Below are positions 1 to 5,726 of a stretch of DNA of 8,520 nucleotides, in pieces. Each line of letters opens with the position of its first letter. The first letter of the stretch is position 1. The translations under genes and the position numbers were made by a program. Below the pieces are notes generated by a model. That model saw nothing but the letters and a program-made list of their open reading frames with translations, did not search any database and was not told where the DNA came from. This DNA comes from Deltaproteobacteria bacterium (GTDB lineage Bacteria; Desulfobacterota; Desulfobacteria; Desulfobacterales; ETH-SRB1): assembly GCA_003647525.1 (NCBI GenBank), contig QMMZ01000054.1, forward strand, positions 1 through 8,520, in the 5' to 3' direction.

Positions 1-942
1 ACATATGTTCAGAGGCTTTTTTTCCTTGAGGATCTTCACTTTAGAAAGATCGAGCATCTCATTGCAGAACTCAGTCAGACGGTTTATCGACATTATGATT
101 TTTTCAACTATAGGCCTGAGTCCGTCGTTCAGGGCGGTATTATACTTGAGAAGCTCTGCAAACCCCAGGATCACCGTCGCATAGTTCCTCACCTCATGAT
201 TGATGATGGCTGAGGACTTGCCGAGCTCACTGAGAGAGCGAGCTTCTTCGAGTTCTTTGTAGGCCATCTGGAGCTTTGCAAAGGATTTTTCTCTTTCATT
301 GATAATTAAGATGAGACGATCAGCGAACGAGTAGCTTAATATGGCGGAAAGTCCAATAACGCCAAAAATGGTATAGCTGGGCAGATTCAGAGCCAAATCC
401 GTTCTGAAGAGTATCAAGAGATCCATGATACCGCATATAGAAAGAAGCAGAAATCCTATCAAATGGAAAAAGAGGCTTTTTCTTTCCGAAGCGCTAAGAT
501 GCCTCAATTTATGTACAATCAGATAATTTATGTACAGTATTGATAGAATAATATATGGAGCTACGGTCACCTGATATAACGCCTTTGTGCCGACAAAGCC
601 ATCCTCTTGAACAAACATGAATCCGCCGAAAACCAGAAAAGAAAAAACAAGCCCTATAAACAAAAGTCCTTTAATGATCAAGATATTTTTCGATTTCGTT
701 AAAATCATTAAATACCAGACTATGCATGGAACGATGAAGAAATAGAGTATATGTTGGAGGCTGCTCCACCAGACTTGATGCGGTCTCCACAGATCAATCG
801 CTGAAAATGCGGCTAAAAGCATTATCACAATGCCGAAATACAAAAAGCTGCGATCAAGCCGTGTCCTGAGTTCTAAGACACTAAATAGAACGCCAAAAAC
901 GAACAGGACGATACAAATTGCTTGCAAGACCAAGATAATCAT
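1..942 (-). CDS. Membrane-bound sensor histidine kinase, N-terminal 314 residues (runs off the left edge)
   Basis: Read on the minus strand, an open frame runs from the ATG at 942-940 to base 1 without a stop, giving 314 residues. Residues about 1-210 form roughly seven hydrophobic segments (near 3-22, 33-50, 64-82, 88-110, 126-143, 158-178, 190-212), so the input region is an integral membrane 7TM-like sensor. A short coiled linker (about 216-240) leads to a HisKA dimerisation/phospho-acceptor domain with the H-box INHEVRNYATVILGFAELL, so His249 is the likely autophosphorylation site. Glu250 and Asn253 fit the HE-x-x-N pattern of kinases that also act as phosphatases. The ATP-binding domain and any receiver lie outside the window. 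The start is the first ATG after an in-frame stop (1020-1018); no strong Shine-Dalgarno precedes it, so a non-ATG start slightly upstream is possible. The gene is transcribed away from the rest of the window, and its ligand and partner cannot be inferred. Confidence 0.88.
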   Translation of the reverse strand, partial: MIILVLQAICIVLFVFGVLFSVLELRTRLDRSFLYFGIVIMLLAAFSAIDLWRPHQVWWSSLQHILYFFIVPCIVWYLMILTKSKNILIIKGLLFIGLVFSFLVFGGFMFVQEDGFVGTKALYQVTVAPYIILSILYINYLIVHKLRHLSASERKSLFFHLIGFLLLSICGIMDLLILFRTDLALNLPSYTIFGVIGLSAILSYSFADRLILIINEREKSFAKLQMAYKELEEARSLSELGKSSAIINHEVRNYATVILGFAELLKYNTALNDGLRPIVEKIIMSINRLTEFCNEMLDLSKVKILKEKKPLNIC

Positions 943-1217
943 AAGTAATAAGTATTTGCCTTGGAGAGATCCATGTCCAAAATAGCAAATTAGGTTAGGC
1001 GCTCCGCCCCCTTCTTCTTATTATGAAACATTAAGTCAGTGACTCAGGAACAGAGCAACATAATTTTTTAAACTATTATTAAAAATGGAGGATGTCAAGG
1101 CAGGGGTGATGTGGTGCAGAACTTGACTTTTAAGCCGAATGCATTGCAACACAGCAGATGCGACAAGATCAGCGGGTGCAATACAAAAAGTAATTAATAA
1201 GGAACGGGGAATTATGA
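943..1217. other. Divergent intergenic region between the kinase and the four-helix-bundle gene
   Basis: This 275-bp stretch separates two divergently oriented genes and should hold both their promoters, but I see no convincing -35/-10 pair on either strand. It contains an 11-bp palindrome, AGTCA-G-TGACT, at 1034-1044, which could be a small operator but is too short to call. The plus strand has a few very short open frames, for example one starting at 1086 and one at 1214 that stops after three codons. None resembles a protein. No RNA gene was recognised. Confidence 0.5.
1201..1210 (+). promoter_or_regulatory. Ribosome binding site of the four-helix-bundle gene
   Basis: The purine-rich stretch GGAACGGGGA ends seven bases before the ATG at 1218. 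It favours this start over the ATG at 1214, which opens only a three-codon frame ending in TAA. Confidence 0.5.
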
Positions 1218-1529
1218 ATGTCTAAGGAACGTGACAAATTTGAACTTGAGGAACGGCTAATCGAATTTGCAGTACGTGTTATTCAGACAGCAGGGTCATT
1301 GCCAAAAACAAAAACAGGAAATCATATTTCCGGGCAACTAATTCTTAGCGGAACATCACCAGCTCCAAATTATGATGAGGCCCAAAGCGCTGAATCAAGA
1401 GCTGCGTTGCTCAGGCTTGCAATAGCCTGCTATTCCGCACCTTCGCGCCTTGCTCTTGATGCTCATTGCTCACCGAAAAAAACGCAATTTGCATCCTTTC
1501 GAAATATGGTATATATTAATTTTTTGTAG
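1218..1529 (+). CDS. Four-helix-bundle (23S rRNA intervening-sequence type) protein, C-terminally truncated and rearranged
   Basis: The 103-residue product begins with the hallmark sequence of the small four-helix-bundle family related to the 23S rRNA intervening-sequence protein (FELEERLIEFAVRVI, then LPKTKTGNHISGQLILSGTSPAPNY and EAQSAESRA). The match holds to about residue 62. Family members, usually about 115-130 residues, normally continue with the third and fourth helices in a DFIHK-x-KI-x-LKEL-type segment. Here residues 63-103 are unrelated and low in helix signal, and the stop codon falls inside the palindromic repeat at 1526-1581. The other plus-strand frames after the breakpoint do not restore the family sequence, so a simple one-base frameshift is not the cause. 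An inverted-repeat segment (1394-1460) sits exactly at the breakpoint, suggesting an insertion or deletion event. The gene is probably a decaying remnant. The family's molecular role is poorly defined; members often sit near mobile or recently acquired DNA. Confidence 0.65.
   Translation: MSKERDKFELEERLIEFAVRVIQTAGSLPKTKTGNHISGQLILSGTSPAPNYDEAQSAESRAALLRLAIACYSAPSRLALDAHCSPKKTQFASFRNMVYINFL
1394..1460. repeat. Nested inverted repeat at the breakpoint of the truncated four-helix-bundle gene
   Basis: Nine-base arms ATCAAGAGC (1394-1402) and GCTCTTGAT (1452-1460) are perfect reverse complements. Between them lies a six-base stem, CAGGCT (1412-1417) with AGCCTG (1424-1429), around a six-base loop. 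The left arm overlaps the last codons that still match the family, so this 67-bp unit starts where homology ends. It may be a small REP-like or hairpin element inserted in the gene. Whether it recurs in the genome cannot be seen from this window. Confidence 0.45.
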
Positions 1530-1581
1530 GGGCGATCCTTATAATCGCCCTGATTAGGGCGAATACAAGATTTTCCCCTAC
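1526..1581. repeat. Palindromic REP/MITE-like intergenic repeat
   Basis: The 56-bp unit is bounded by GTAGGGG (1526-1532) and its exact reverse complement CCCCTAC (1575-1581). Inside, GGGCGAT (1530-1536) pairs with ATCGCCC (1544-1550) across a seven-base loop. A second, degraded arm pair, GGGCGAA (1557-1563) and TTTTCCC (1571-1577), suggests an ancestral two-hairpin or cloverleaf shape. Its relatively G+C-rich composition stands out in an AT-rich gap. GTAGGGGCGA...CGCCCCTAC units of this kind look familiar to me as dispersed repeats in Desulfobacterota and other environmental genomes; that is memory, not a search. It supplies the stop codon of the upstream gene (TAG at 1527-1529). It lacks a 3' T tract, so it is not an obvious intrinsic terminator, although the hairpins could still reduce read-through into cinA. 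Confidence 0.65.
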
Positions 1582-1612
1582 TATAAAAAATGGAAATTCC
1601 TATACTTAAATT

Positions 1613-2854
1613 ATGAAAGCAGAAATTCTTGCAACAGGTGATGAAATACTTACAGGAGCTGTTATTGACAGCAATTCCGCCTATATTGCCCAAAAACTGG
1701 AAGAAGCAGGTGCAGAGGTCGTAAGGCATGGCTGTGTGGGTGATGATGTTAAGGCTATTGCAGCTATTCTTAAAGAGATAAGCACACGTGCTGATCTGGC
1801 AGTGGTTACCGGTGGACTTGGCCCCACATTAGATGATATTACAGCAGGGGCAGCCGCAATGGCGGCAGGTGTTGAGTTTGTGTTTGACCAAGAGGCTATG
1901 TTTTCTATTGAAAATTTTCTTAAAACACAAGGCCGGGACGTTATTGCTTTAAACAAGAAACAGGCCATGATGCCACAAGGTTGTGAGTGTCTTTTCAATT
2001 CTGTTGGTACAGCCCCTGGCTTTGTGCTAAGAATTGGCAGGTGCTTATTTTTTTTTCTTCCCGGTGTTCCCTCTGAAATGCGAAGGATGCTTTCAGACGG
2101 GGTCCTGCCTTGGATAGATAAGCTTCAGAAGGGAGAAAGAAGTTTCAGCCTTGTAAAGACCATATCAACATTTGGTTTGACCGAGGCTTTTGTAAACAAA
2201 GGGCTGACCGGTTTGACAAAGAAGTTTTCAGGGATCAAGCTGGGACTGCGTGCCAGGTTTCCTGTAATTTATGTTAAACTTTATGCTCGAGGCAAGGAGA
2301 AAGAGAGAGCAGATATTCTTCTGGAAAAGGCTTCGGGATTTGTATTGAATAAAATCGGCGAATGTGCATTTTCTTCCGACGGTGAATCTATGGAAACTGT
2401 AGTGGGCAGTCTCCTTCGCAGGGAAAAGGTTACAATAGCAGTAGCTGAAAGCTGTACCGGCGGTCTGATATCACACTTGCTTACTAATGTGCCAGGCAGC
2501 TCTGATTATTTTCTCTTTTCTGGTGTGACATATTCAAATAAAGCAAAGATCAAGGTGCTTGGCGTGTCAGAGGCCACCTTGAAGAAATACGGAGCTGTGC
2601 ATGAAGAGACTGCAAAAGAGATGGCAGATGGTGCGCGGCGTATTGCCGGCGCAACTTATGGAATATCAACAAGCGGTATTGCCGGGCCCGGCGGAGGAAC
2701 AAGGGAAAAGCCGGTTGGAACGGTCTGTATAGGAATTGCCACAGCAGATTCTGTTGAGGCATATCGTTTAAATTTTCAATTCAATGAGAGGTTAAGAAAT
2801 AAAAGAATTTTTGCGATAACAGCTCTTGATCTATTGAGACGAAAGTTTTTATAG
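1613..2854 (+). CDS. cinA: CinA family protein (MoCF-like domain plus nicotinamide-nucleotide amidase domain)
   Basis: The 413-residue product has the full two-domain CinA layout and normal length. The N-terminal MoCF/COG1058 domain (about 1-170) shows ATGDEILTG at 7-15, DSN at 19-21, TGGLGPTLDD at 66-75 and later LPGVPSEM. In characterised CinA proteins this domain hydrolyses ADP-ribose or NAD-type pyrophosphates. The C-terminal PncC domain (from about 260) shows AESCTGG at 278-284 with the candidate catalytic Ser280, then SGVTYSNKAK, YGAVHEETA and SGIAGPGGGT. That domain deamidates nicotinamide mononucleotide to nicotinate mononucleotide in pyridine nucleotide salvage. The protein is predicted cytosolic. 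No strong Shine-Dalgarno precedes the ATG at 1613, but the start fits the conserved MKAEI-x-ATGDE beginning. A run of nine T at 2048-2056 encodes Phe residues before LPGVP. RecA, a common neighbour in other bacteria, is absent from this window. The family is certain; which domain activities operate in this organism is inferred. Confidence 0.95.
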   Translation: MKAEILATGDEILTGAVIDSNSAYIAQKLEEAGAEVVRHGCVGDDVKAIAAILKEISTRADLAVVTGGLGPTLDDITAGAAAMAAGVEFVFDQEAMFSIENFLKTQGRDVIALNKKQAMMPQGCECLFNSVGTAPGFVLRIGRCLFFFLPGVPSEMRRMLSDGVLPWIDKLQKGERSFSLVKTISTFGLTEAFVNKGLTGLTKKFSGIKLGLRARFPVIYVKLYARGKEKERADILLEKASGFVLNKIGECAFSSDGESMETVVGSLLRREKVTIAVAESCTGGLISHLLTNVPGSSDYFLFSGVTYSNKAKIKVLGVSEATLKKYGAVHEETAKEMADGARRIAGATYGISTSGIAGPGGGTREKPVGTVCIGIATADSVEAYRLNFQFNERLRNKRIFAITALDLLRRKFL

Positions 2855-2880
2855 GTTAAAGAAACATACGGGTAAAACCA

Positions 2881-4767
2881 GTGAAACACATTGAAGCTTC
2901 AAAGGATTCAAAAAAGACTCATGCCGGACTCGAACAGAGATTGGAAGAACGAACTGCAGCATCAGTTAAGGCAAACGACCAGCTTAGTCGGGAAATAGAA
3001 GAGCGAAAGCGGATAGAGGAAGCACTGCGCGAAAGCGAGGAAAAGTACCATTCCATGATGGAAGCTATGAATGATCCTGTTTATATTTGTTCGCATGACT
3101 ATCGTGTAACCTATATGAATCCGGCAATGATAAACAGGCTTGGAACTTCTGATACTGAAGGAATCCCCTGCTATAAATTAATGCACGGACTTGACGAAAA
3201 GTGTCGGTGGTGTGTTCACGATAAAATACAGAAAGGCGAGCATTCTGTAACTGACTTGATTAGTCCTAAGGATGGCTGCGTTTACCATGTTTCACACTCA
3301 CCTGTCTTTCATGCGGATAAGTCTATTTCAAAAATGACTATTTTCAGGAACATTACCGAGTACAAGCATGCGGAACAGGCGCTCAGGGAAAGTGAAGAGC
3401 GGTACCGAACACTTACCGAGTATGTTGCCGATGGGGTTACGCTTGTTCAGAATGGAAAATTCTTATTTGTAAATAATGCTTTTGTTTCAATGTTTAGTCA
3501 CACGAATGCAAACCAGATTCTTGGCAAAAGAGCTGTTGATCTGATTTCATCCGGTTTTGATCAGGGTATCAAGGAAATTTATGGTAAGCTTGAGTTGGGC
3601 CTGTCTGGTGAAAAAGTTTTCAGGGCGACTTGCATTACACGTGAAGGACGTGAATTTTGGGTAGAAGGGCATCATAATATAATTAAATGGAAAGGCATGT
3701 CCGCTATCCTCACGACTATCAGGGATATTACTGAAAGAAGGCTCCGGGAAATTGCAATACAGGAAGAAACAGAGCGCCTTAGAAATGAAAACATAAGACT
3801 TAGATCATCCATAAATGAGAGATACAGGTTTGGAGATATTATCGGCAAGAGCCGGCCAATGCAGGAAATATATGAACTTATTTTAAAGACGGCTAACTCC
3901 GATGCCAATGTGGTTATTTATGGTGAATCCGGGACCGGCAAAAAAATGGTTGCAAGAGCCATACATGATATGAGCAATAGAAGAGATAAGGTTTTTGTTG
4001 CCGTGAATTGCGGAGCTATCCCTGAAACGCTTCTTGAGAGCGAGTTTTTTGGATATAAAAAGGGAGCCTTTACCGGGGCAAATATGGATAAGCATGGATA
4101 CCTGGACCTTGCCGGGGAAGGTACTCTTTTCCTGGATGAAGTTAGTGAGCTTGATCTCAACCTGCAGGTAAAATTACTAAGAGTTATTGATGGCGGAGGT
4201 TATACGCCCATTGGCAGCAATAAAGCTAAATACTCAGACTTCCGTATTATAGCTGCTACAAATAATAACCTGCTGGAACATGTTAACAAAAATTTGATGC
4301 GGGAAGATTTTTTTTACAGGATGCATGTTATACCTGTTACTGTACCGCCTTTAAGAGAACGTAAGGAGGATATCCCTTTGCTGGTTGAACATTTCTTAAA
4401 ACTTCATTGTAATAGTGAAGAAAGGCAGAGCCTTCCGGTAAAGATATTTGAAGCTATAGACAACCATGATTGGCCAGGCAACGTTCGGGAGCTTGAAAAT
4501 GTTTTAAAACGTTATGTTACAATACAGCGCCTTGATTTTATCAACCCGCGGGCCTCCAAGGCAGCAAATGAGGTTGATGATTCAAACAAAGAATTGCTGC
4601 AAGAAAATGCAGGACTGCGCGATGCAGTGGATCTGTTCGAAAAAGACTATATTTCTAAAGTGTTAAATCATAATAAGTGGCACAGGGGTAAAACAGCCAA
4701 AACGCTGGGCATACCCGAAAGAACTCTTTACAGAAAGTTAAAACAATTTAAGCTAACCATGTCATAA
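2881..4767 (+). CDS. Sigma-54-dependent transcriptional activator (PAS-PAS-AAA+-Fis HTH)
   Basis: The 628-residue protein is a bacterial enhancer-binding protein with a sensory rather than receiver N-terminus. A charged coiled coil (about 15-55) precedes PAS1 (about 50-165) and PAS2 (about 170-285), each ending in an ITE(Y/R) boundary, then a second coiled coil (about 286-312). The AAA+ domain (about 317-545) has every key element: Walker A GESGTGKK (348-355; family consensus usually ends KE), the sigma-54 contacting GAFTGA loop (395-400), Walker B GTLFLDE (414-420), sensor I AATNNN (458-463), candidate arginine fingers Arg474/Arg480 and WPGNVREL (531-538). A Fis-type helix-turn-helix lies at about 600-622. 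PAS1 holds Cys97, His102, Cys108 and Cys111 in a C-x4-H-x5-C-x2-C pattern, suggesting a redox or metal/heme input. No membrane segment is seen. The GTG start follows cinA by 26 bp; no ATG precedes PAS1. The sigma-54 promoter downstream makes the following genes its likely targets. Confidence 0.93.
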   Translation: MKHIEASKDSKKTHAGLEQRLEERTAASVKANDQLSREIEERKRIEEALRESEEKYHSMMEAMNDPVYICSHDYRVTYMNPAMINRLGTSDTEGIPCYKLMHGLDEKCRWCVHDKIQKGEHSVTDLISPKDGCVYHVSHSPVFHADKSISKMTIFRNITEYKHAEQALRESEERYRTLTEYVADGVTLVQNGKFLFVNNAFVSMFSHTNANQILGKRAVDLISSGFDQGIKEIYGKLELGLSGEKVFRATCITREGREFWVEGHHNIIKWKGMSAILTTIRDITERRLREIAIQEETERLRNENIRLRSSINERYRFGDIIGKSRPMQEIYELILKTANSDANVVIYGESGTGKKMVARAIHDMSNRRDKVFVAVNCGAIPETLLESEFFGYKKGAFTGANMDKHGYLDLAGEGTLFLDEVSELDLNLQVKLLRVIDGGGYTPIGSNKAKYSDFRIIAATNNNLLEHVNKNLMREDFFYRMHVIPVTVPPLRERKEDIPLLVEHFLKLHCNSEERQSLPVKIFEAIDNHDWPGNVRELENVLKRYVTIQRLDFINPRASKAANEVDDSNKELLQENAGLRDAVDLFEKDYISKVLNHNKWHRGKTAKTLGIPERTLYRKLKQFKLTMS

Positions 4768-4856
4768 TATATGCCATATATGTCACATATATAAAATACT
4801 AAATTATATCAGTAAGTAAAGCTCAATTGCCATTTCTCTACATGTCATTAATGTCA
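4759..4856. promoter_or_regulatory. Candidate activator-binding region: palindromes and four ATGTCA repeats
   Basis: Two adjacent palindromes start right after the activator's stop codon: TATATG-C-CATATA (4768-4780) and the 17-bp ATATATGT-C-ACATATAT (4776-4792). The hexamer ATGTCA occurs four times, at 4759-4764, 4780-4785, 4842-4847 and 4851-4856. These lie roughly 90-185 bp upstream of the sigma-54 promoter, the usual range for enhancer-binding protein sites. Binding by the neighbouring activator is inferred from position and symmetry only. The palindromes carry no U-tract, so they do not look like an intrinsic terminator. Confidence 0.4.
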
Positions 4857-4904
4857 GTCTATTTTTTCTCCTTAGAAAAATTCATACCAGATAAATATAA
4901 ATAT

Positions 4905-4926
4905 TATCTATAAATACCAATAGATA
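4905..4926. repeat. Inverted repeat TATCTAT-N8-ATAGATA upstream of the sigma-54 promoter
   Basis: TATCTAT (4905-4911) and ATAGATA (4920-4926) are perfect reverse complements with an eight-base spacer, centred about 30 bp upstream of the -24 element. It could be an operator or a bending site between enhancer and promoter. The region is AT-rich, so chance is a real alternative. Confidence 0.3.
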
Positions 4927-4944
4927 GATATTGCCTTAATTTTT

Positions 4945-4960
4945 TGGCACATCCATTGCC
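4945..4960 (+). promoter_or_regulatory. Sigma-54 (RpoN) -24/-12 promoter
   Basis: TGGCACATCCATTGCC matches the sigma-54 consensus TGGCAC-N5-TTGC. The invariant GG (4946-4947) and GC (4958-4959) have the required ten bases between them, and a T-rich stretch precedes the -24 box. Transcription should start near 4971, leaving a leader of about 120 bases before the receiver gene at 5095. The gene just upstream encodes a sigma-54 activator, which supports the call. This is the only good match I found in a non-coding part of the window. Confidence 0.8.
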
Positions 4961-4968
4961 TAGTAATA

Positions 4969-4986
4969 TTTGGATGTTTTGGATGT
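4969..4986. repeat. Perfect 9-bp tandem duplication at the predicted transcription start
   Basis: TTTGGATGT occurs twice in direct tandem (4969-4977 and 4978-4986), starting about 10 bases after the -12 element and covering the predicted start site. It could be an operator or a slippage duplication. Confidence 0.4.
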
Positions 4987-5094
4987 TTCGTTCAGAGACA
5001 AGCGCGAATTATATAGATTTTCAGATAATTAATTTCGGTATTCGTTCACGGCTTAAAACTTGAAATTAGAAATTGGGAAAAACAGTACAAAAGC

Positions 5095-5544
5095 ATGAAG
5101 GCCAAATTTCCTAGAACGGTTATAATAAATCTTATGGATATCCTGATTATTGATGATTTTTTTACTGCAAGTGCCATCAAAAAAAGTATTGAGAAGCTTG
5201 TACACAGTATAGAAACCGCTAATTCAGCCGAAGATGCTTTATTAAAGGTCAGAGACAATAAATTTGACCTGGTGCTTCTTAATATTTCTTTAAAAGCATT
5301 TGATGGCTGTGAATTAATTCATCAGGTTAAAAGTATATGTCCGGATATTAAGATCGTTACTATGACTGATCGAAACTATAGAGATCTGGAATTGAAAGTC
5401 AGAAAGCAGGGAGTGCTTTTTTACATGATAACGCCTTTTAATAAAAAAGTGCTTAAAGACATTGTAGATTATATTTCAAAGTCAAAAGAAAAATTGCAGA
5501 AAGAAAGATTGCAGAAATTTCATCATGAATTGGCCAGGCTTTAA
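5095..5544 (+). CDS. Single-domain receiver protein with degenerate phosphorylation site (pseudo-receiver)
   Basis: The 149-residue product is a stand-alone CheY-like receiver: strand MDILIIDDF with the acidic pair Asp20/Asp21, then helix, FDLVLLNISLKAFDGCELI, KIVTMTDR and YMITPF. The phospho-acceptor Asp is replaced by Asn63, and the conserved Lys before PF is replaced by Thr113. Thr91 of the signalling strand and the acidic pair remain. Classical Asp phosphorylation is therefore unlikely, and the domain may act as a constitutive or protein-binding adaptor. A charged, probably helical tail (about 128-149) follows; there is no DNA-binding domain. It is the first gene after the sigma-54 promoter and precedes tmcD by 182 bp. 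The family fold would fit a start at the internal ATG at 5134 (Met14, giving MDILIIDDF) at least as well as 5095; neither has a strong Shine-Dalgarno. The fold is clear, but the role in Tmc control is inferred from position. Confidence 0.85.
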   Translation: MKAKFPRTVIINLMDILIIDDFFTASAIKKSIEKLVHSIETANSAEDALLKVRDNKFDLVLLNISLKAFDGCELIHQVKSICPDIKIVTMTDRNYRDLELKVRKQGVLFYMITPFNKKVLKDIVDYISKSKEKLQKERLQKFHHELARL

Positions 5545-5545
5545 T

Positions 5546-5561
5546 TTCCATAGAAATGGAA
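5546..5561 (+). other. Small hairpin just after the receiver gene
   Basis: TTCCAT (5546-5551) and ATGGAA (5556-5561) form a six-base stem with an AGAA tetraloop, one base after the stop codon at 5542-5544. No T-run follows, so it is at best a weak pause or mRNA-end-stabilising element rather than a terminator. This leaves read-through into tmcD possible. Confidence 0.3.
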
Positions 5562-5564
5562 TAC

Positions 5565-5589
5565 CACGAAGCACACGAAGATCACGAAG
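5565..5589. repeat. Three CACGAAG units with exact 9-bp period
   Basis: CACGAAG occurs at 5565-5571, 5574-5580 and 5583-5589, separated by two variable bases each time. Such CACGAAG strings strike me as a common intergenic short repeat in Desulfobacterota-like genomes, but this is from memory and unsearched. Three short units without unique spacers do not make a CRISPR array. Confidence 0.5.
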
Positions 5590-5655
5590 AAATAAGAAAA
5601 TAACAGGCTATAATTAGAATTGCTGAGGATTAACATGATCCCTTTACTTTTTTCT

Positions 5656-5675
5656 TATATCCTGTTATATCCTGT
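5656..5675. repeat. Perfect tandem pair of the 10-mer TATATCCTGT
   Basis: TATATCCTGT is repeated head to tail at 5656-5665 and 5666-5675. An upstream AACAGG near 5602 is the reverse complement of the CCTGTT at the junction of the two copies, so a long imperfect hairpin is conceivable. The element lies about 50 bp before tmcD and may be an intergenic repeat or an operator. Confidence 0.45.
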
Positions 5676-5713
5676 CAAAAAATATCAAGATTTTTATTAA
5701 CAGATTAAAGGTT

Positions 5714-5720
5714 AGGAGGT
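5714..5720 (+). promoter_or_regulatory. Strong ribosome binding site of tmcD
   Basis: AGGAGGT lies six bases before the ATG at 5727. This near-perfect Shine-Dalgarno fixes the start and implies high translation of tmcD. Confidence 0.85.
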
Positions 5721-5726
5721 TTTTAA

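Larger units (their letters stand above)
4768..5094. other. 327-bp regulatory intergenic region between the activator and receiver genes
   Basis: No gene is seen on either strand. The region holds, in order, the palindromes and ATGTCA repeats (4759-4856), an inverted repeat (4905-4926), the sigma-54 promoter (4945-4960), a tandem 9-mer at the predicted start (4969-4986) and an AT-rich leader up to 5094 with no recognised riboswitch or terminator. It is strongly AT-rich compared with the genes. No terminator for the activator gene is visible. Confidence 0.7.

Noticed and set aside
1112..1126. Second sigma-54-like site TGGTGC-N5-TTGA before the four-helix-bundle gene
   Set aside because: The invariant GC of the -12 box is GA here and the -24 box is imperfect, so it does not meet the consensus.
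1403..1529. Simple one-base frameshift as the cause of the odd C-terminus of the four-helix-bundle protein
   Set aside because: Neither alternative plus-strand frame downstream of the breakpoint restores the family's third and fourth helices, and both hit stops early.
4768..4792. Palindromes after the activator gene as an intrinsic terminator
   Set aside because: The stems are almost purely A-T and no T tract follows, so a stable terminator hairpin is not expected.
5565..5589. Possible CRISPR array from regularly spaced CACGAAG
   Set aside because: Units are seven bases with two-base gaps; there are no spacers of useful length and no cas genes.
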